Positions 23,207 to 35,665 of a stretch of 64,000 bases of DNA are shown piece by piece. The stretch's first letter is position 1, and every line of letters begins with the position of its first letter. The stretch covers positions 2,139,985 to 2,203,984 of the forward strand of contig CM041204.1 in the NCBI GenBank assembly GCA_023078555.1, read 5' to 3'. A program made the translations under genes and the position numbers. Source of the stretch: Ulva prolifera. Lineage: Eukaryota > Chlorophyta > Ulvophyceae > Ulvales > Ulvaceae. The notes under the pieces are model-generated. The model saw nothing but the letters and a program-made list of their open reading frames with translations. It did no database searches and was not told the origin of the DNA.

Positions 23207-23405
23207 ATTCTGCGTGCGCTTTGGGGAATCGAAACGGCCGTACGTGACCACCTCGCTTAGCACAGGAGGAGGCCCTGTGAGTTGCGTACGGTCGTCTGAG
23301 GGGGGTTTCCAGGTGGTTTACCCCTTCGGCATGTGTGGTCCCGTTAATTCGGAGATGTCAATGTCCAATAGGATACGGCTCAGTAAATTCAGATTTACTT
23401 TACTT
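23207..23405 (+). repeat. Dispersed repeat family, long copy
   Basis: A 200-base copy running from ATTCTGCGTGCGCTTTGGGG to the terminus AAATTCAGATTTACTTTACTT. It is close to 90 percent identical by eye to the minus-strand copy at 52599-52797. Shorter copies elsewhere share its right-hand end, so it behaves like an element truncated at the 5' side. In the reverse orientation one segment resembles a tRNA B box (GTTTCGATTCCCC), but the order of truncation does not fit a simple tRNA-derived SINE. Confidence 0.75.
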
Positions 23406-23770
23406 TTCACATGTGGTGCCATTCCTTGCAAGCACACAGGTCAGATCCACATGAGACCATACTCCCAGCGACCCAAATGCAAGCGATGTTCGGGGACCGG
23501 TGCAAATTACCGGGAGGGCTCAACGTCAGCGCTCAAGGTTGCGAGGGTACAGAGCACGCGCGCATCGATGCAACAGCAGGCACCGGCGCATCCGCAGCTT
23601 AGGCCCAGTGGCTCACTCTGCCAATGGCCCAGCTGCCTGCCTCCGCAAAGTGAGTGATGCCAGGGCCCTCACTGCCACTGAAAGCCCGCCCCCGTCCCCC
23701 CTCGCCCTACAACTCCCTGCACTGTGCCTCCTGTATACGGCAGGGAGCGCCACATGGGTTTCAAAGCCTC

Positions 23771-23947
<177 letters not shown>

Positions 23948-24704
23948 GGCTTAATTAGCGTGCTTCCCCTGCGCGTGGACGGCGCTGGAACCAAATGCCT
24001 TCAAGTTGATTCCCTCCTCATTCATCATTCGAGCAAGGACACTGGTCATCTCATGTACGGCCACACGCACACCACGGCGACACCAACGAGACATGCCAAC
24101 AGCTCTGGCCGGATCTGGAGGCTCAGCATGCATGGTGCACACAGGCAGGCGCTCGCTGCTGGGAGGCGGCCGTATGTTCGTGTGAGGGTGGCTGTGGACG
24201 GCTGCAGGCCCGATCTATGCTTGGTGATGATGAGTCGGGTGCTGATATACCGAGATCTGTACGTGGTATGATGAAGCTGCAAGTGCGTGAGGCGGGGCGG
24301 GTGATGGCATTGGGAGGTGGGGCGTGTGTGGAGACACGGGTCGGGGTGTGTGCACACACGTGGCGCAGTGTTATGTATACAAGGACAAGCTCGGAGATGC
24401 AGGTAGCGCCTTAGGATCCATGCGCACGCCACAGCCTACATGGCAGAGTGTGTGTGAGGAGGATCCAGGCGGCGAGGCGGGCAGCACCGCAACACCATCA
24501 AGCAGTGCAAGCACACAACCAACACACAACCACCAACCCCGTCCATCGCACCCGCGCCACAGCAGCGACCAGCATGGCAGAGTGTGTGTTGGGAGCAGTG
24601 TGGCAGTCCAGTGATGAGACCGCTCTACCACTGGACACTTGCACGTCGCGAAGCTGCGGCTCGGGATGCGCATGCATGCATGCACATGCACATATGTACA
24701 TGTA

Positions 24705-25091
24705 GTTACTAAGGACAGAGGCCGGGCATCGAGCCATTGCTAGGAATTCACACGCAAATCCACTCACGCAGTCATGGCACTAGGCCGGGCACGAGCACGT
24801 ACCACAGCCCTGCCGGTGATGCCAGCCAAAGATTGAAGCCCCGCACGGAGCACAAGAGCATTCCCCTTGCACAACGCCACACTCAACCGGCGCAGAGCAT
24901 TCGTCACAAACAAAGCACGGTTCACCTTACCACACCGAGACGCAACCTCCGCCAGGCGATTCAAGTGATTCATGGCAGGCTGTCCCAAGCGACCATGCGT
25001 CTCATGCGATAACGGCACAAAACTGTATGCATCAGGGTCGTACAGACGATAAGCATTGCGTTTCTGCACGTCCCGCGTCTCCGCAGCATAC
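24705..25091 (-). mobile_element. 5'-truncated retrotransposon copy (element B)
   Basis: A minus-strand copy of the 3' end of element A, nearly identical to it over the last 100 or so codons and the 3' UTR. The insertion is flanked by an 11-base direct repeat ATGTACATGTA at 24694-24704 and 25092-25102, the expected target-site duplication. The coding fragment begins at AAETRDVQKRNAYR and keeps a Lys where the long copy has Asn. It ends with the same stop and a terminus GTCCTTAGTAAC. High similarity suggests a recent insertion. Confidence 0.85.
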
Positions 25092-25352
25092 ATGTACATG
25101 TATGCATAATGACACATGAAAGTACTGGAACCCGGGGCAAACAGGGTGTCCAATTGGGTTAACCTACACACTGCTGTATATACTGGCTAAGCTTAGGTAA
25201 GGATCTGCGCACACGACTGAAGTGGGAACATAGCCCACATACGCCACCGCCGTCACTCCACACAGAACACCAATGCAGTACATGTACAGCTGTCCTCCAG
25301 CATCAGCCGCGCACACCAGCACCAACACACTTTCACACGCACACCTGCATGC

Positions 25353-26150
25353 CTTCCTCGCCTTCCTGAACCGGCTTGCTGACCTTGCTGCAGGTTCGGG
25401 CGCCGCCTCCCGGCGGCTGTTCTTGGAGAATGCGATGCGCGACCTGTCCACGACGCTGTGCCGCGCGGTGGCTCGGCAGGTGCACGCCGCTGCCCCGCTG
25501 ATGGCGCGTCATGCGGGCAAGGCTGTTTTGACGGGGCTGGCAGTCCCGTCCAATGACCTCACGCCGCTCACAGGCCACCCGGCCTGAGCGGCGCTGCGCG
25601 CCCGCCCGGGCTGCGTGGTGGGCCGTCGCCGCTGCGTGCGCACTCGCAGCCTCGTCCGCGTTGTTGTGATGGCGGCTTAGGCGTGCCGCGTTTCTCTGGT
25701 GTCTTCCCCTTGCGCCTGCTTGTGGCCTGCCGTTGGGACGCAGCCGGGTAGTTTGGGCGGGCTGGGCTGGACTTTGGGGGTTACGGGTGTGGGTTTGCGG
25801 GCGGGCGGGTTGGTGTGCGTGGGCTGGGCTTGGGGGGTTGTGCTGGGGGAGGCGGGGGCCTCCCCGGGTTGGGGGTTTTTGGTGCGGTCTCGCTGTTTGT
25901 TTGCTGGGCGGCCTTGGCTGCTTGTGCTTCCGGGTCTCGTGCGCCTGGCTGGTGGGCGGGTTTCGGATGGGGGTGGGCGTGTGGGTGTGGGCGTGTGTGT
26001 GGCTGTGTGGCTGTGTGGCTGTGTCCGGCGCGGGTGCTGCCGTTGCGTGGGTGTTTTGGTGTGCGCTTTGTGTGGCTTGCTGCGTGGTGTGCGGTTCCCC
26101 CGGTTCTTGCTTGCGGTGCTACCTGCCTCGCTTGCTTTGTCCTTGTAACA
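25353..26150 (+). mobile_element. 5'-truncated retrotransposon copy of a second subfamily (element C)
   Basis: A perfect 13-base duplication, CACACCTGCATGC, at 25340-25352 and 26151-26163 brackets about 800 bases. The left part encodes the last 70-odd residues of a related endonuclease C-terminus (FLNRLADLAAGSGAASRR, FLENAMRDLSTTLC), ending near 25587. A G/T-rich 3' UTR of about 560 bases follows and ends GTCCTTGTAAC, close to the end of element A. Protein similarity to A is limited, so it is a separate subfamily. Confidence 0.82.
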
Positions 26151-26198
26151 CACACCTGCATGCACGTTATGAATGCGTAAGAGCAGAAGTTTGAGGTT

Positions 26199-26282
26199 CC
26201 ATGCGGCATGTGCGACCCGGTTAATTCGGCATCGTCAATGTCCTTCAGGATACGGCTCAGTAAATTCAGATTTACTTTACTT
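26199..26282 (+). repeat. Dispersed repeat family, short copy 2
   Basis: This fragment contains GGCATGTG, GGTTAATTCGGC, GGATACGGCTCAGTAAATTC and the same AGATTTACTTTACTT end as the copy at 23.2 kb. It lies just beyond the 3' duplication of element C. Confidence 0.7.
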
Positions 26283-27149
26283 GACATGTCGTGTGGGCAT
26301 GCATTGCCGGCAATGTCACCTTCCTCTCTGAAGTCCATGACATAGATACCTAGAACATCGCGATGTGCCAAGCATCTGTAGGATACAGGGCGTAGCATTC
26401 GGTGCTTGATTGATAAAGTGCCATGGACACTGTGCACACATTGTCCTTGGCTTCACACAGGTGGCCGACGAGGAGACGAAGTGGAGATTCGCCCTTTCAG
26501 AGATAAGCCCTGGACCTGGTTCAGCTGATGGTGACCTCCACGCGACCAATTCATCGGCACCTGTCCTGACATGGCATACCTGTGCCCAATACATCACTGA
26601 CTTGATGAATCGCACGTGTCGGAAACAGATTTGCCAGCTGCAACGTGATGCAATACATCAGAGGTGCAGAGACACGGAGTTGTTTCCGCGTCAGCGCTGT
26701 GCACGCTTAACAGTCTCTTGAGGACCAAATGCTCGGAACACTTATGATCTGGTTTGGTGTCGCTCGCTTGACACACGCAAACGTCTGATGAGACGTTTGG
26801 AATGGCCGGAACTACTGTTCCATGATATGATCGTCATGTAGCTGGCATCAGCTCGTGGACTTTCTACCTCGCACATCTCGAGAAAGAGTACACTTTGCTG
26901 CATGCAGCATTGTGCACCACGCGCAAGCAACCGATTTCAGCTGCACTACGTATATAAACTGGCTTCATAATCGGCTACGCTGTATTCTGCGTGTGCTGAG
27001 CCAGTACCTGAACAGCACTGTACTTGCTGACCAGCAGTGTCAACAACTGGTGCCCGGCTGCGTCTTTCCCCCATCGATAGATCACTGACAATTCATATCG
27101 TACACCGCAAGGAGTATCTTTCAGTATCTCAATCTTCAAGGGAGCAGAT
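26283..27149. other. Upstream region of carboxypeptidase gene 1
   Basis: No gene was recognised. It should contain the promoter and 5' UTR of the first serine carboxypeptidase gene. Confidence 0.4.
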
Positions 27150-30100
27150 ATGCGTGTCTGTGTCTCTTCGCTGCTCGCGGCAGCTTGCGCTTCATGGGCG
27201 TGTCATGTCCTCGCATCAGCAACAGGAGCTCGCTTGCGCGAAACCGATCTTGACTTGGAGCTAATGGGACACAAGCTGCCTGTTGATCCTATTGGAAAGT
27301 ACGGACCGAAGCGCGTGGCCGGGTATTTTGCTCTCAATCGAACGCAGGTGGGTCGTTGACCGCCCAAATGCCAACAGCGTTCCGCTGTGACAACTTCTCC
27401 TGAGATGTGACGCAATATGCAGGCAGCAGAAATGTTTTACTTTTATTTTGAAAGCAGAGAGGACCCCAAGAACGATCCAGTTGTTCTGTGGATGACAGGT
27501 GTGACCATCAGCTGTGTCTCTGCTGTGCTGCCCACAGTGGGGAGTCTACCACGAATCAGTTGCCACTTGCATTGCCTCCATTGCACAGTCCTAAGTACCT
27601 GGAACATTGACGGACCTGATTTCGGCAGATGCGGTATGTCTGTGTAATGGTCAATCTGCAGAAACCATGCTGCCAAAACATGCTTGTGCTCGGTGCAGGT
27701 GGTCCTGGATGCAGCTCCGAGCTGGCTGTTATGTACGGTACGCCAGTTTCTGTCTTACATACCGGCTTTGACCTTGACCATGCTTCCATTCTGCTGCATA
27801 GGGCATCTCACCACATGCACACAGCATGGCAGCGCATGACAGCAGACCTGGGACTGCAGAGAACGGGCCCTTCAAAATCAAAGACGATCTGACGCTCGAA
27901 GACAATCCCAACGGATGGGACGTCTCACACAACATGGTATATGTGGACCAGCCGATCGGCACAGGCTACTCGTACTCGGATGATCCAGCAGATGCTGTGC
28001 ATGGCGAAACAGGTACCACCGATGAGCCACTCACGAATGCTCAAGTTTCACACAGAAACGGCCCCGAAGTATCTTTCGTACAGCACCACTGCGATCACAG
28101 GCTCCAGCAGGCCCTTGCCTGACCTCCACAGTAACAGAAACAGCTCGAAGGCCAGCCGTATAGATGTTGCGCCTCAACAGTGAGACCACACTCGGGCTAG
28201 CATGAGATCCCTCAACACTGACAGGCTGGGGTGTGTGGGTGCAGGGGTGGCGCACGACATGCTGGAGTTCCTGCAGGAGTTCCTCGCCGCCCACCCCGAG
28301 CTCGCAGACAACGACTTCTACATCACCGGGGAGTCGTACGCAGGCCACTACGTGCCCGCCGTCGCCCACCGCGTCTGGCAGTACAACAAGGCTGCCACCG
28401 GCGCACCCATCCCCCTCAAGGGCCTCGCCATCGGTACTCCCCAGCCCCATCACGTCGTGCAGGATGCCCCACAATTGCACAAATGCCTTTGCAGATGGAG
28501 TGTAGCTGAGCGCCATGCTGTATGCTATCGCATGGCTGGGAGTGTTCAGTTGCTGTGTGAGGCAGACATTCAGCTCATGCATGTTTGGAGACGGGCCGCG
28601 GTGGGATTTTTTTTTTTCAACCGGCACAGGCGGCGCATGCGGATGCTTCACGTGTGCACCATCCCCCAGCCTGTCAGGCCCGTGTCCATTTCGCGTGCAT
28701 ACGTCAACATGCATGCGCTATGCATACGGCCACGTCAGCACCCATTCCCGGCCGCACGTCGCGGCACAGGAGTATGCATCCCCGCCCCGCCCCCCTGCTT
28801 TCCTGCCACTACGTCAGCATCGGTTAGTACAGAATAATTGACATAACTGACATCAGCATCCAAGCCATTGCGTGCCAGAAGACCGCGTGCATGAGTCGGC
28901 TCCAAGCAGTACAGCGTATGTGTATACATGCACCCACACATTGCATGCAGGAAACGGCATCACGGACCCGGCCGTCCAGTACGGAGCATACGCCGACTTT
29001 GCCCTCCAGAACAACCTCGTCACGCAGTCACAGCGCGACCGCATCCAGGCCTTCTACCCGCACTGCAAGTGGGCGATCGACCTCTGCAACACGCACCACT
29101 GGCCGCTCGCCTGCCGGGGTGCCGTGACGTTCTGCGAGAACATGATCTTCGAACCGATCATGGCAATCGCGGGGAACATCAACGTGTATGACATCCGCAA
29201 GCCGTGCATCGGGCCCCTCTGCTACGACTTCTCGCTCATGGCTGAGTACCTCGCGCAGGATGACGTGCGAACCCGCGCCCCACCCCCGCGCTGCTCCATG
29301 TACCGCAGGAGCCACACATCACCATCATGAACCTCCATACCTGTTTGCACAGATGATGTCCGCCGAAGTTTTGTGTGCCTTCAAGCGAGGCTGTTCCAGT
29401 GACTGTATGTCTTGCATTACAATTCGTGCCGGTGTGCACGTGCCGGCCGAGTCCGCACACAGAGAACGCTTACGAAAGGTTTGACACATCACCCTGGTGA
29501 GCGATGCCCCACATGCCTGCAGGATCAGTTCTCTACGCTGGGCCTGCATTGTGATCGGCACTCAGATACACATCGAAGCTGTACCCGGCCAGTAAAACGG
29601 GGTCTGTGTTTGTGTCCAATTCTGTAGTATAATGCCGCCACTCGCTATGAGCATGCATGCACACACGCACGTCTCGCAGCAGAGCTGTGCCGGTGAACAG
29701 GTGTGCGGCGGGTGCAGGTGCGGACGGCGCTGGGAGTGCAGGACCGGCCGCCATGGCACGAGTGCGACTCGCAGGTGTATCAGAACTTTGGCGCTGACAT
29801 GGGGTTAGACGTGCGTAGCTCCCCCGCCCACTGGAAGCCACCTGGTCTACCATGAAATGATGCATCAGACAAAGTTGATCAATCAATTTGCACCCAAGCA
29901 AAACTGCTTGAGACTGCTGACCGCTCCCGCCGCGTCTGAGCCGATCGCGAGGATTTCATGTATACAGAATGCCGGCATGATACCGGAGATGCTGGATGAC
30001 GGCGTGCGGGTGATGATCTACGCGGGCGAGAAGGACCTCATCTGCAACTGGCTCGGCAACCGGCGGTGGGTGGACGCGATGCAGTGGTCCGGCGCCGCGG

Positions 30101-30960
30101 CCTGGGCTGCCGCGGACGACTGCGAGTGGCAGGTGGAGGGCGCGGCCGCGGGCAGCATCCGGCAGGCGGGCGCGCTGTCCTTCGTCAAGGTCTACAAGGC
30201 CGGCCACATGGTGCGCCTCGTCCTTGGCCGGCGAGGGCTACGACTTACATCAGGTGGTTAGCTAGGGTGTTGTGGGGGTGGGCGCTGGCAGCCTATATTG
30301 CCGCACATGCATTGCAGTCATGACATGCCTCAGCCATGCACGGCAGAACGAAAGCTCAGAGCAACGCGAGCCCCCCCCCCCCCCCCCCCCCCCCCCGCCT
30401 CCTTGCAGTTCCTCTTGACAAGCGTTTTTGAGGGCCTCTCCATGCTGATGACACGCAGCGGAATTCTGATTTCGAGGAGAAGGTGCCCCAAAATACTGCA
30501 AAGTTGCATCTACCGCTGCCTGGAATTGACGCGGGTGCTGGATCAAATGATGCAGAGCCTCTTCAGGAAGGCCGGTCACACACACCATGTTCTTGCTCTG
30601 CGCATGTGCTTCGACATGCATGCATCACCCCTCAGCAGCGCTTGTCGCGTAGCCGCCCAGACACTCTCGAGAGCGCTGCGCAGAATGCAACCACACCGTT
30701 GCATGGTGCCATACACTCATCAGGATGGCGTGTGCAGCAGTGTTGGGTCGCTTTGCAGCATTTCCAGGGCTGCCACCCAGACCTGAATATTAGACCTAAA
30801 TATTCGGAATTGTTACATATGATCGGGCCCCTGACCCAACACTGGTGTGCAGGTGCCGATGGACCAGGGCGCCAACAGCCTGGACATGCTGACCCACCTC
30901 ACCCAGGACAAGGCCTTCACATGCCACGGCCCCGCCCTCACTGCCGACGGCTCCTCCTGA
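27150..30960 (+). CDS. Serine carboxypeptidase (S10 family), tandem copy 1
   Basis: Removes C-terminal residues from peptides in the secretory pathway or vacuole. Nine exons fit in phase: 27150-27347, 27423-27498, 27699-27737, 27860-28012, 28245-28433, 28951-29264, 29718-29810, 29968-30210 and 30853-30960 (470 residues). MRVCVSSLLAAACASWA is a signal peptide. The oxyanion region [10 protein letters not shown] straddles exons 2 and 3. Ser186 lies in [10 protein letters not shown], Asp377 in YAGEKDLICNW and His434 in YKAGHM, so the triad is complete. PIGTGYSYS and the C-terminal [13 protein letters not shown] are typical of the plant SCPL47-49 and yeast carboxypeptidase Y branch. Every exon but the seventh and the last has the same length as in the two downstream copies. 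Intron 8 holds a 26-base C run. Confidence 0.93.
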
Positions 30961-31677
30961 GCACGATGTGCTGCAGCATCAGCAGCGCCAACGTGTGCAT
31001 CTCGTGGTGCCGTGAATTAGGGTGAGACGGCAGCCTTCATGCATGCTCCGCACGGGTGCGCGCTCTGCGCTGAGCTCGACAACTGGCCGACGATGGCTCG
31101 AGCAGCGGGCTGTGGTTGCGGGCGCGGTAGGATCATGAGTGGCTGCGGGGGTGCACGGTGGCAGGCTCCAGATGCTCATTAATATTGCGGCTGCAGCCGC
31201 AAAGGCACGATTGTGCAAGATTCCGGCAGTGTTATCACAGTTTTACTATTTCACGGGCACCAGGCAGTTTGCATAAGAGATGCACATGTGTGATTGCGCA
31301 AGGCGATGTAGCACGCGATTTCCAGAGCCGCAAGTCGCGGTAGAAGCTCAGGCGTGAGCATGTTGCGCTGCTGGCCGCAAATGTAGATGCGCTCGCATGC
31401 ATGCTGCAGCATGCATACGCTTGTGCACAGTGATCCAGAGTCACGGAGGTCCGCAGCAACGGGATATCAAGCATATCCAGCTGAGGTAGGCGAGTTTTGA
31501 TTGTGATCAAGTTTGTTCGGAGCGCACATCTGCGAACAATTGCATATATGCTGTAATCGCGGGCGGTCCAGTAGCCTTCAATCTGAATTTAAATCTGCTG
31601 CGCAGTCACAGATCCCTGCATACATTTCTCAGTTAATTACCGATCCTGAGGACCAGAATCCTCTGGTGGCTCTAGGG
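30961..31677. other. Spacer between carboxypeptidase genes 1 and 2
   Basis: These 717 bases hold the 3' UTR of copy 1 and the promoter of copy 2. No other gene or repeat was recognised. Confidence 0.5.
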
Positions 31678-34600
31678 ATGCTTTGGAGAAGGTGTTTGTA
31701 TTCTGCGACAGCGTTCGCTGCGGTGACGTTGCAGGCTTCAGCATCGACCGGACCTTCCCGCCTTCGCGAACACAACATAGACTTTGAACTCTTAGGGCGT
31801 GAACTGCCTGTAGATCCTGATGGCAAGGATGGGCCTAAGCGCGTTTCTGGATACTTTGCGCTCAACCGCACAGAGGCACGCTCCATTCTGTGACATCTCT
31901 CGCCCTGCGCTGTACGTGGCCATGTGACTCGGTCCTTCATTGCAGGCAGCAGAGATGTTTTATTTCTACTTCGAAAGTCGGAATGACCCCAAGACCGACC
32001 CTGTTGTTCTGTGGATGACCGGTGTGATCATCGCTGCAACTCTTCGACAGCTGGGTGGCAGTGCAAACCGTCCGAAATTGACATCTCGCTAGGCTTTATG
32101 CATATTTAAACTGCCCAGTCTGTTGCTTACCGGTGTCTGTGTGGCGGTCGAGCGAAATTGAGTGGTGGTCCCGATCCTGTTGTCACAAGTACAAAAGTGA
32201 TCTGTGAGAGACTCATCACCACGTGCCGAGTGCAGGTGGACCGGGATGCAGCTCTGAATTAGCTGTCTTCTACGGTGCGTCATCGCTTGCCAGCATGTTG
32301 TTCATGCAAGCTGCCTCATGTTGGTATCTTGAGAGGCAAAATCAGCTGGACAATCTCATCCACGGTGCACACACAGCCGACTTGTGGTCGACCGGTTCCT
32401 GTATGTCACGAACAGTAGCTTCCCGTTGCGCATAGCAGTGGTGCCTGCTTCAACCGCTCAGAGGTTGACTGGCAGCATTAAATGTGGCCATGTGGGGCTT
32501 CAGAAAACGGACCGTTCAAGCTGAATGACGACCTCACACTGGACGACAATCCCGACGGGTGGGATGTGTCACACAATCTCATCTATGTCGACCAGCCTAT
32601 TGGCACAGGCTACTCATACTCCACAGATCCAGCAGATGATGTTCACAGCGAACAAGGTACATCTCCAGCTCTCATGCACGCTGCATGCTACACATCTCTC
32701 CATCCACGTCCTGACAACTTTCTGCCCTCCTAAATCCCACAGCAGCAGCAGTGTCTGCTATGTTCGTAGTGACCTTTGCAGTTTGCAGCACTGTGCATCA
32801 CAGTCAAAACCCGATATGCTCGACTTTGAATCAGCATCCCCACGCTGGGTGTTTCTTGATCGAGTTATAGTATCACTGGCACTGCTGCCCTCAACGTCCG
32901 ACCTACAACATTCAGACTGCTCCGTTTGATTCGCCTCGGCGGCACTCAGGTTAGTATGACAGTCCTGTACGTTCTGACGGGCTCGTGCGGGTGGGTGCAG
33001 GGGTGGCGCACGACATGCTGGACTTCCTGCAGGAGTTCCTCGCCGCCCACCCCGAACTCGCAGACAACGACTTCTACGTCACCGGGGAGTCGTACGCAGG
33101 CCACTACGTGCCCGCCGTCGCCCACCGCGTCTGGCAGTACAACAAGGCCGCCACCGGCGCACCCATCCCCCTCAAGGGCTTCGCCATCGGTGCGCTCACG
33201 CCACCTCCCCATGCATACCTGGAGCAACTCTCCGCGGAGACCCATGGGCTTGTCTATGCGACAATCTCTCATTGTCACGACAATCGCGGGCACCTCACGC
33301 CCAGTGACTTGCGACTGCTGTAGAGGCTAGTGTGCTCAGGCTCCAGGCCTCCTGGCCTTTCTAAGCCGAATTCAGCGTGGCCCTTCACACGTGGATGCGT
33401 CAGTCCACGGCACATGCACAACGCAACACGTCAAGCCGCAGCAGGCATGCTTCGGCAGGTCAGGCGCTGCCACAGCACGCATAGGCCCTCTGGCCTCAGG
33501 AGCACCCATACCTACATGCACAACGCCAGCAAGCCTCTTTGCGTACACATGTACACATGCATTCACCGGCCGCAGGCGCATGCATGCACTCAGATCACAC
33601 ATGCATGCGTGTGTGCAGGGAACGGCCTGACGGATCCGGTCGTGCAGTACGGCGCCTACACCGACTTTGCCCTCCAGAACGGCCTCATCTCGGAGTCGGA
33701 GCACGACCGCATCCAGGGCTTCTACCCGCACTGCAAGTGGGCGATCGAGGTCTGCAACGAGCACCACTGGGCGATCGCGTGCGAGGGCGCCATGACATTC
33801 TGCACGCGCGCGATCTTCGGCCAGATATTGGCCGACGCGGGTAACATCAACGTGTATGACATCCGCAAGTCCTGTGTCGGCGACCTCTGCTACGACTTCT
33901 CGCTCATGGGCGACTTCCTCGCTCAGGACAATGTGCGCAGCCCCTGCGCCATGCATGCTGCGCTGGGGAGCTTTGTGCAGTTCTGTGGCTTCAAGTCGGT
34001 GCTGCATGCATGTGGTGAACCGCCGAATCCTGGCTTTTCCTTGCTACTTTTCTGTTTTCCTGATCAGTCTCAGTGCCAGGAGCTGGTAAAGCGATGTGGC
34101 AATGTGGCGCTGGACAATGGCTGCGACTTCTGCTTGCAGCTGTCATTTCTGTGACATGTTTCAGTATACTGTATTGCGGAATCGCCAGCATTGCCAGCAC
34201 CATCCCTGTAGTTGCAGTGCACTTGTGAGCGGACAGCTGGGTCGCCGCACGCCAGTCATCATCGCTCACTCCGCGCATGACGAAAGCCAGCACAGCCTGC
34301 ACGTGTGGTCACGGCTATGAAGACGTGAAGCACGCATCCGTTTGGTGTGAGGCTGTGCGATGGCAGTCCCCAAAGACGCAGCGGCTGCACACCACGCTAT
34401 GGCTGCACAAGAGCGTTTTGCCGGCGTTGTTGTTGGTGTTGGCAGGGGGTTCGCTCTGTGACGCGATGGTGTACGGCAGCTGAGTGCATGCATGGCGTGC
34501 AGGTGCGCAAGGCGCTGGGCGTGGAGGGCCGGCCGCCATGGGTCGAGTGCTCCCCGGACGTGTACCAGAACTTCCGGGCTGACTGGATGCTTGACGTGCG

Positions 34601-35665
34601 GCCCCCTCCCCTCCCTCTCTGACCCCTCTTGCTGGTTCCTTTCAGCACCCATTCACCCCTCTTGCTGGCTCCTTATCACCACGATGGATCGAGCTGTCAT
34701 CACGGCTGCGCTCATCTGGCCAAGTAGGGACTGGCCGAAGAAAGACTGCGGGGCTGCCATGAACAGCTGCTGGCTGGAGCAAAGCGGGAGCTGCATCTGG
34801 ACTAGTCGACCTGATAGCGGGGCAGCGGGGGTTGTCAGGGCTGCACCGCTGGTAGCTTTTACAGACTGGAACCCTGCATGCGATCTAACAAACGCCATGT
34901 CGATTCCTAGATCTCATGCATGAACACCAGTCTGAATCTCGGCTGTACCGGGAGCACGCCATCACCACACTGAGTTCCGGTCTTGTATCATGCATGTGAC
35001 TCATGCATGCACATCATGCATGCAGTGTGCGACCATGATTCCGGAAATGCTCGAAGATGGCATTCGTGTGATGATCTACGCCGGCGACCAGGACCTCATC
35101 TGCAACTGGCTCGGCAACCGGCGGTGGGTGGACGCGATGCAGTGGTCTGGCGCCGCGGCCTGGGCCGCCGCGGACGACTGCGAGTGGCAGGTGGAGGGCG
35201 CGGCCGCCGGCAGTATCCGGCAGGCGGGCGCGCTGTCCTTCGTCAAGGTCTACGACGCCGGCCACATGGTGCGCGTTGTGCTTCATTCCGCCTTCTGCCT
35301 CTCGCTGCCGGCCGCACCTGAGCTGATGACGTGAATGTGCTGAATTTGCCTGTCCGTTGCGGCTTTCTGCCCACGCTGCGCTGAAGGTTGTTTTCGAACC
35401 GTGTTCATGTAGTTCAGTGTGATAAGGTAGGAATGAGTGGCTGCCACATCATCTGCCCGCGGTGTGTGTGGTAGACGGCCCGATGCAGCATCCGCTGCCC
35501 CCCAGTACCACCAGCTCCGAGCCCCTTCCATGCTGCTGATCGAGAGAGCTGGCGTACGTGCAGGTGCCGATGGATCAAGGCGCCAACAGCCTTGACATGC
35601 TGACCCACCTCACCCAGGACAAGGCCTTCAAGTGCCACGGCCCACCTTCCGATGAGGCACAGTAA
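31678..35665 (+). CDS. Serine carboxypeptidase (S10 family), tandem copy 2
   Basis: Paralogue of copy 1 with identical exon layout: 31678-31875, 31946-32021, 32236-32274, 32504-32656, 33001-33189, 33619-33932, 34503-34595, 35026-35268 and 35564-35665 (468 residues). It starts [18 protein letters not shown], a signal-peptide-like stretch. Catalytic Ser186 (GESYAGHY), Asp377 ([11 protein letters not shown]) and His434 (YDAGHM) are present. Intron 1 has a GC donor (AG then GCACGC) in place of the GT found in both paralogues. Exons 5 and 8 are nearly identical in sequence to those of the neighbours, while exons 1-4 are clearly diverged. The C-terminus is shorter (HGPPSDEAQ). Nothing suggests a pseudogene. 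Confidence 0.92.
31876..31945 (+). other. GC-AG intron in carboxypeptidase copy 2
   Basis: Exon 1 ends CACAGAG and the intron opens GCACGC; the acceptor is cattgcag. Copies 1 and 3 have GTGGGT and GTACGC here. The flanking coding sequence and phase match the paralogues exactly, so the boundary is well supported. Confidence 0.8.

Noticed and set aside
25677..26437. Pro/Thr-rich frames of 150-220 codons on both strands
   Set aside because: They fall in the G/T-rich 3' UTR of element C, which is bracketed by a target-site duplication and is noncoding.
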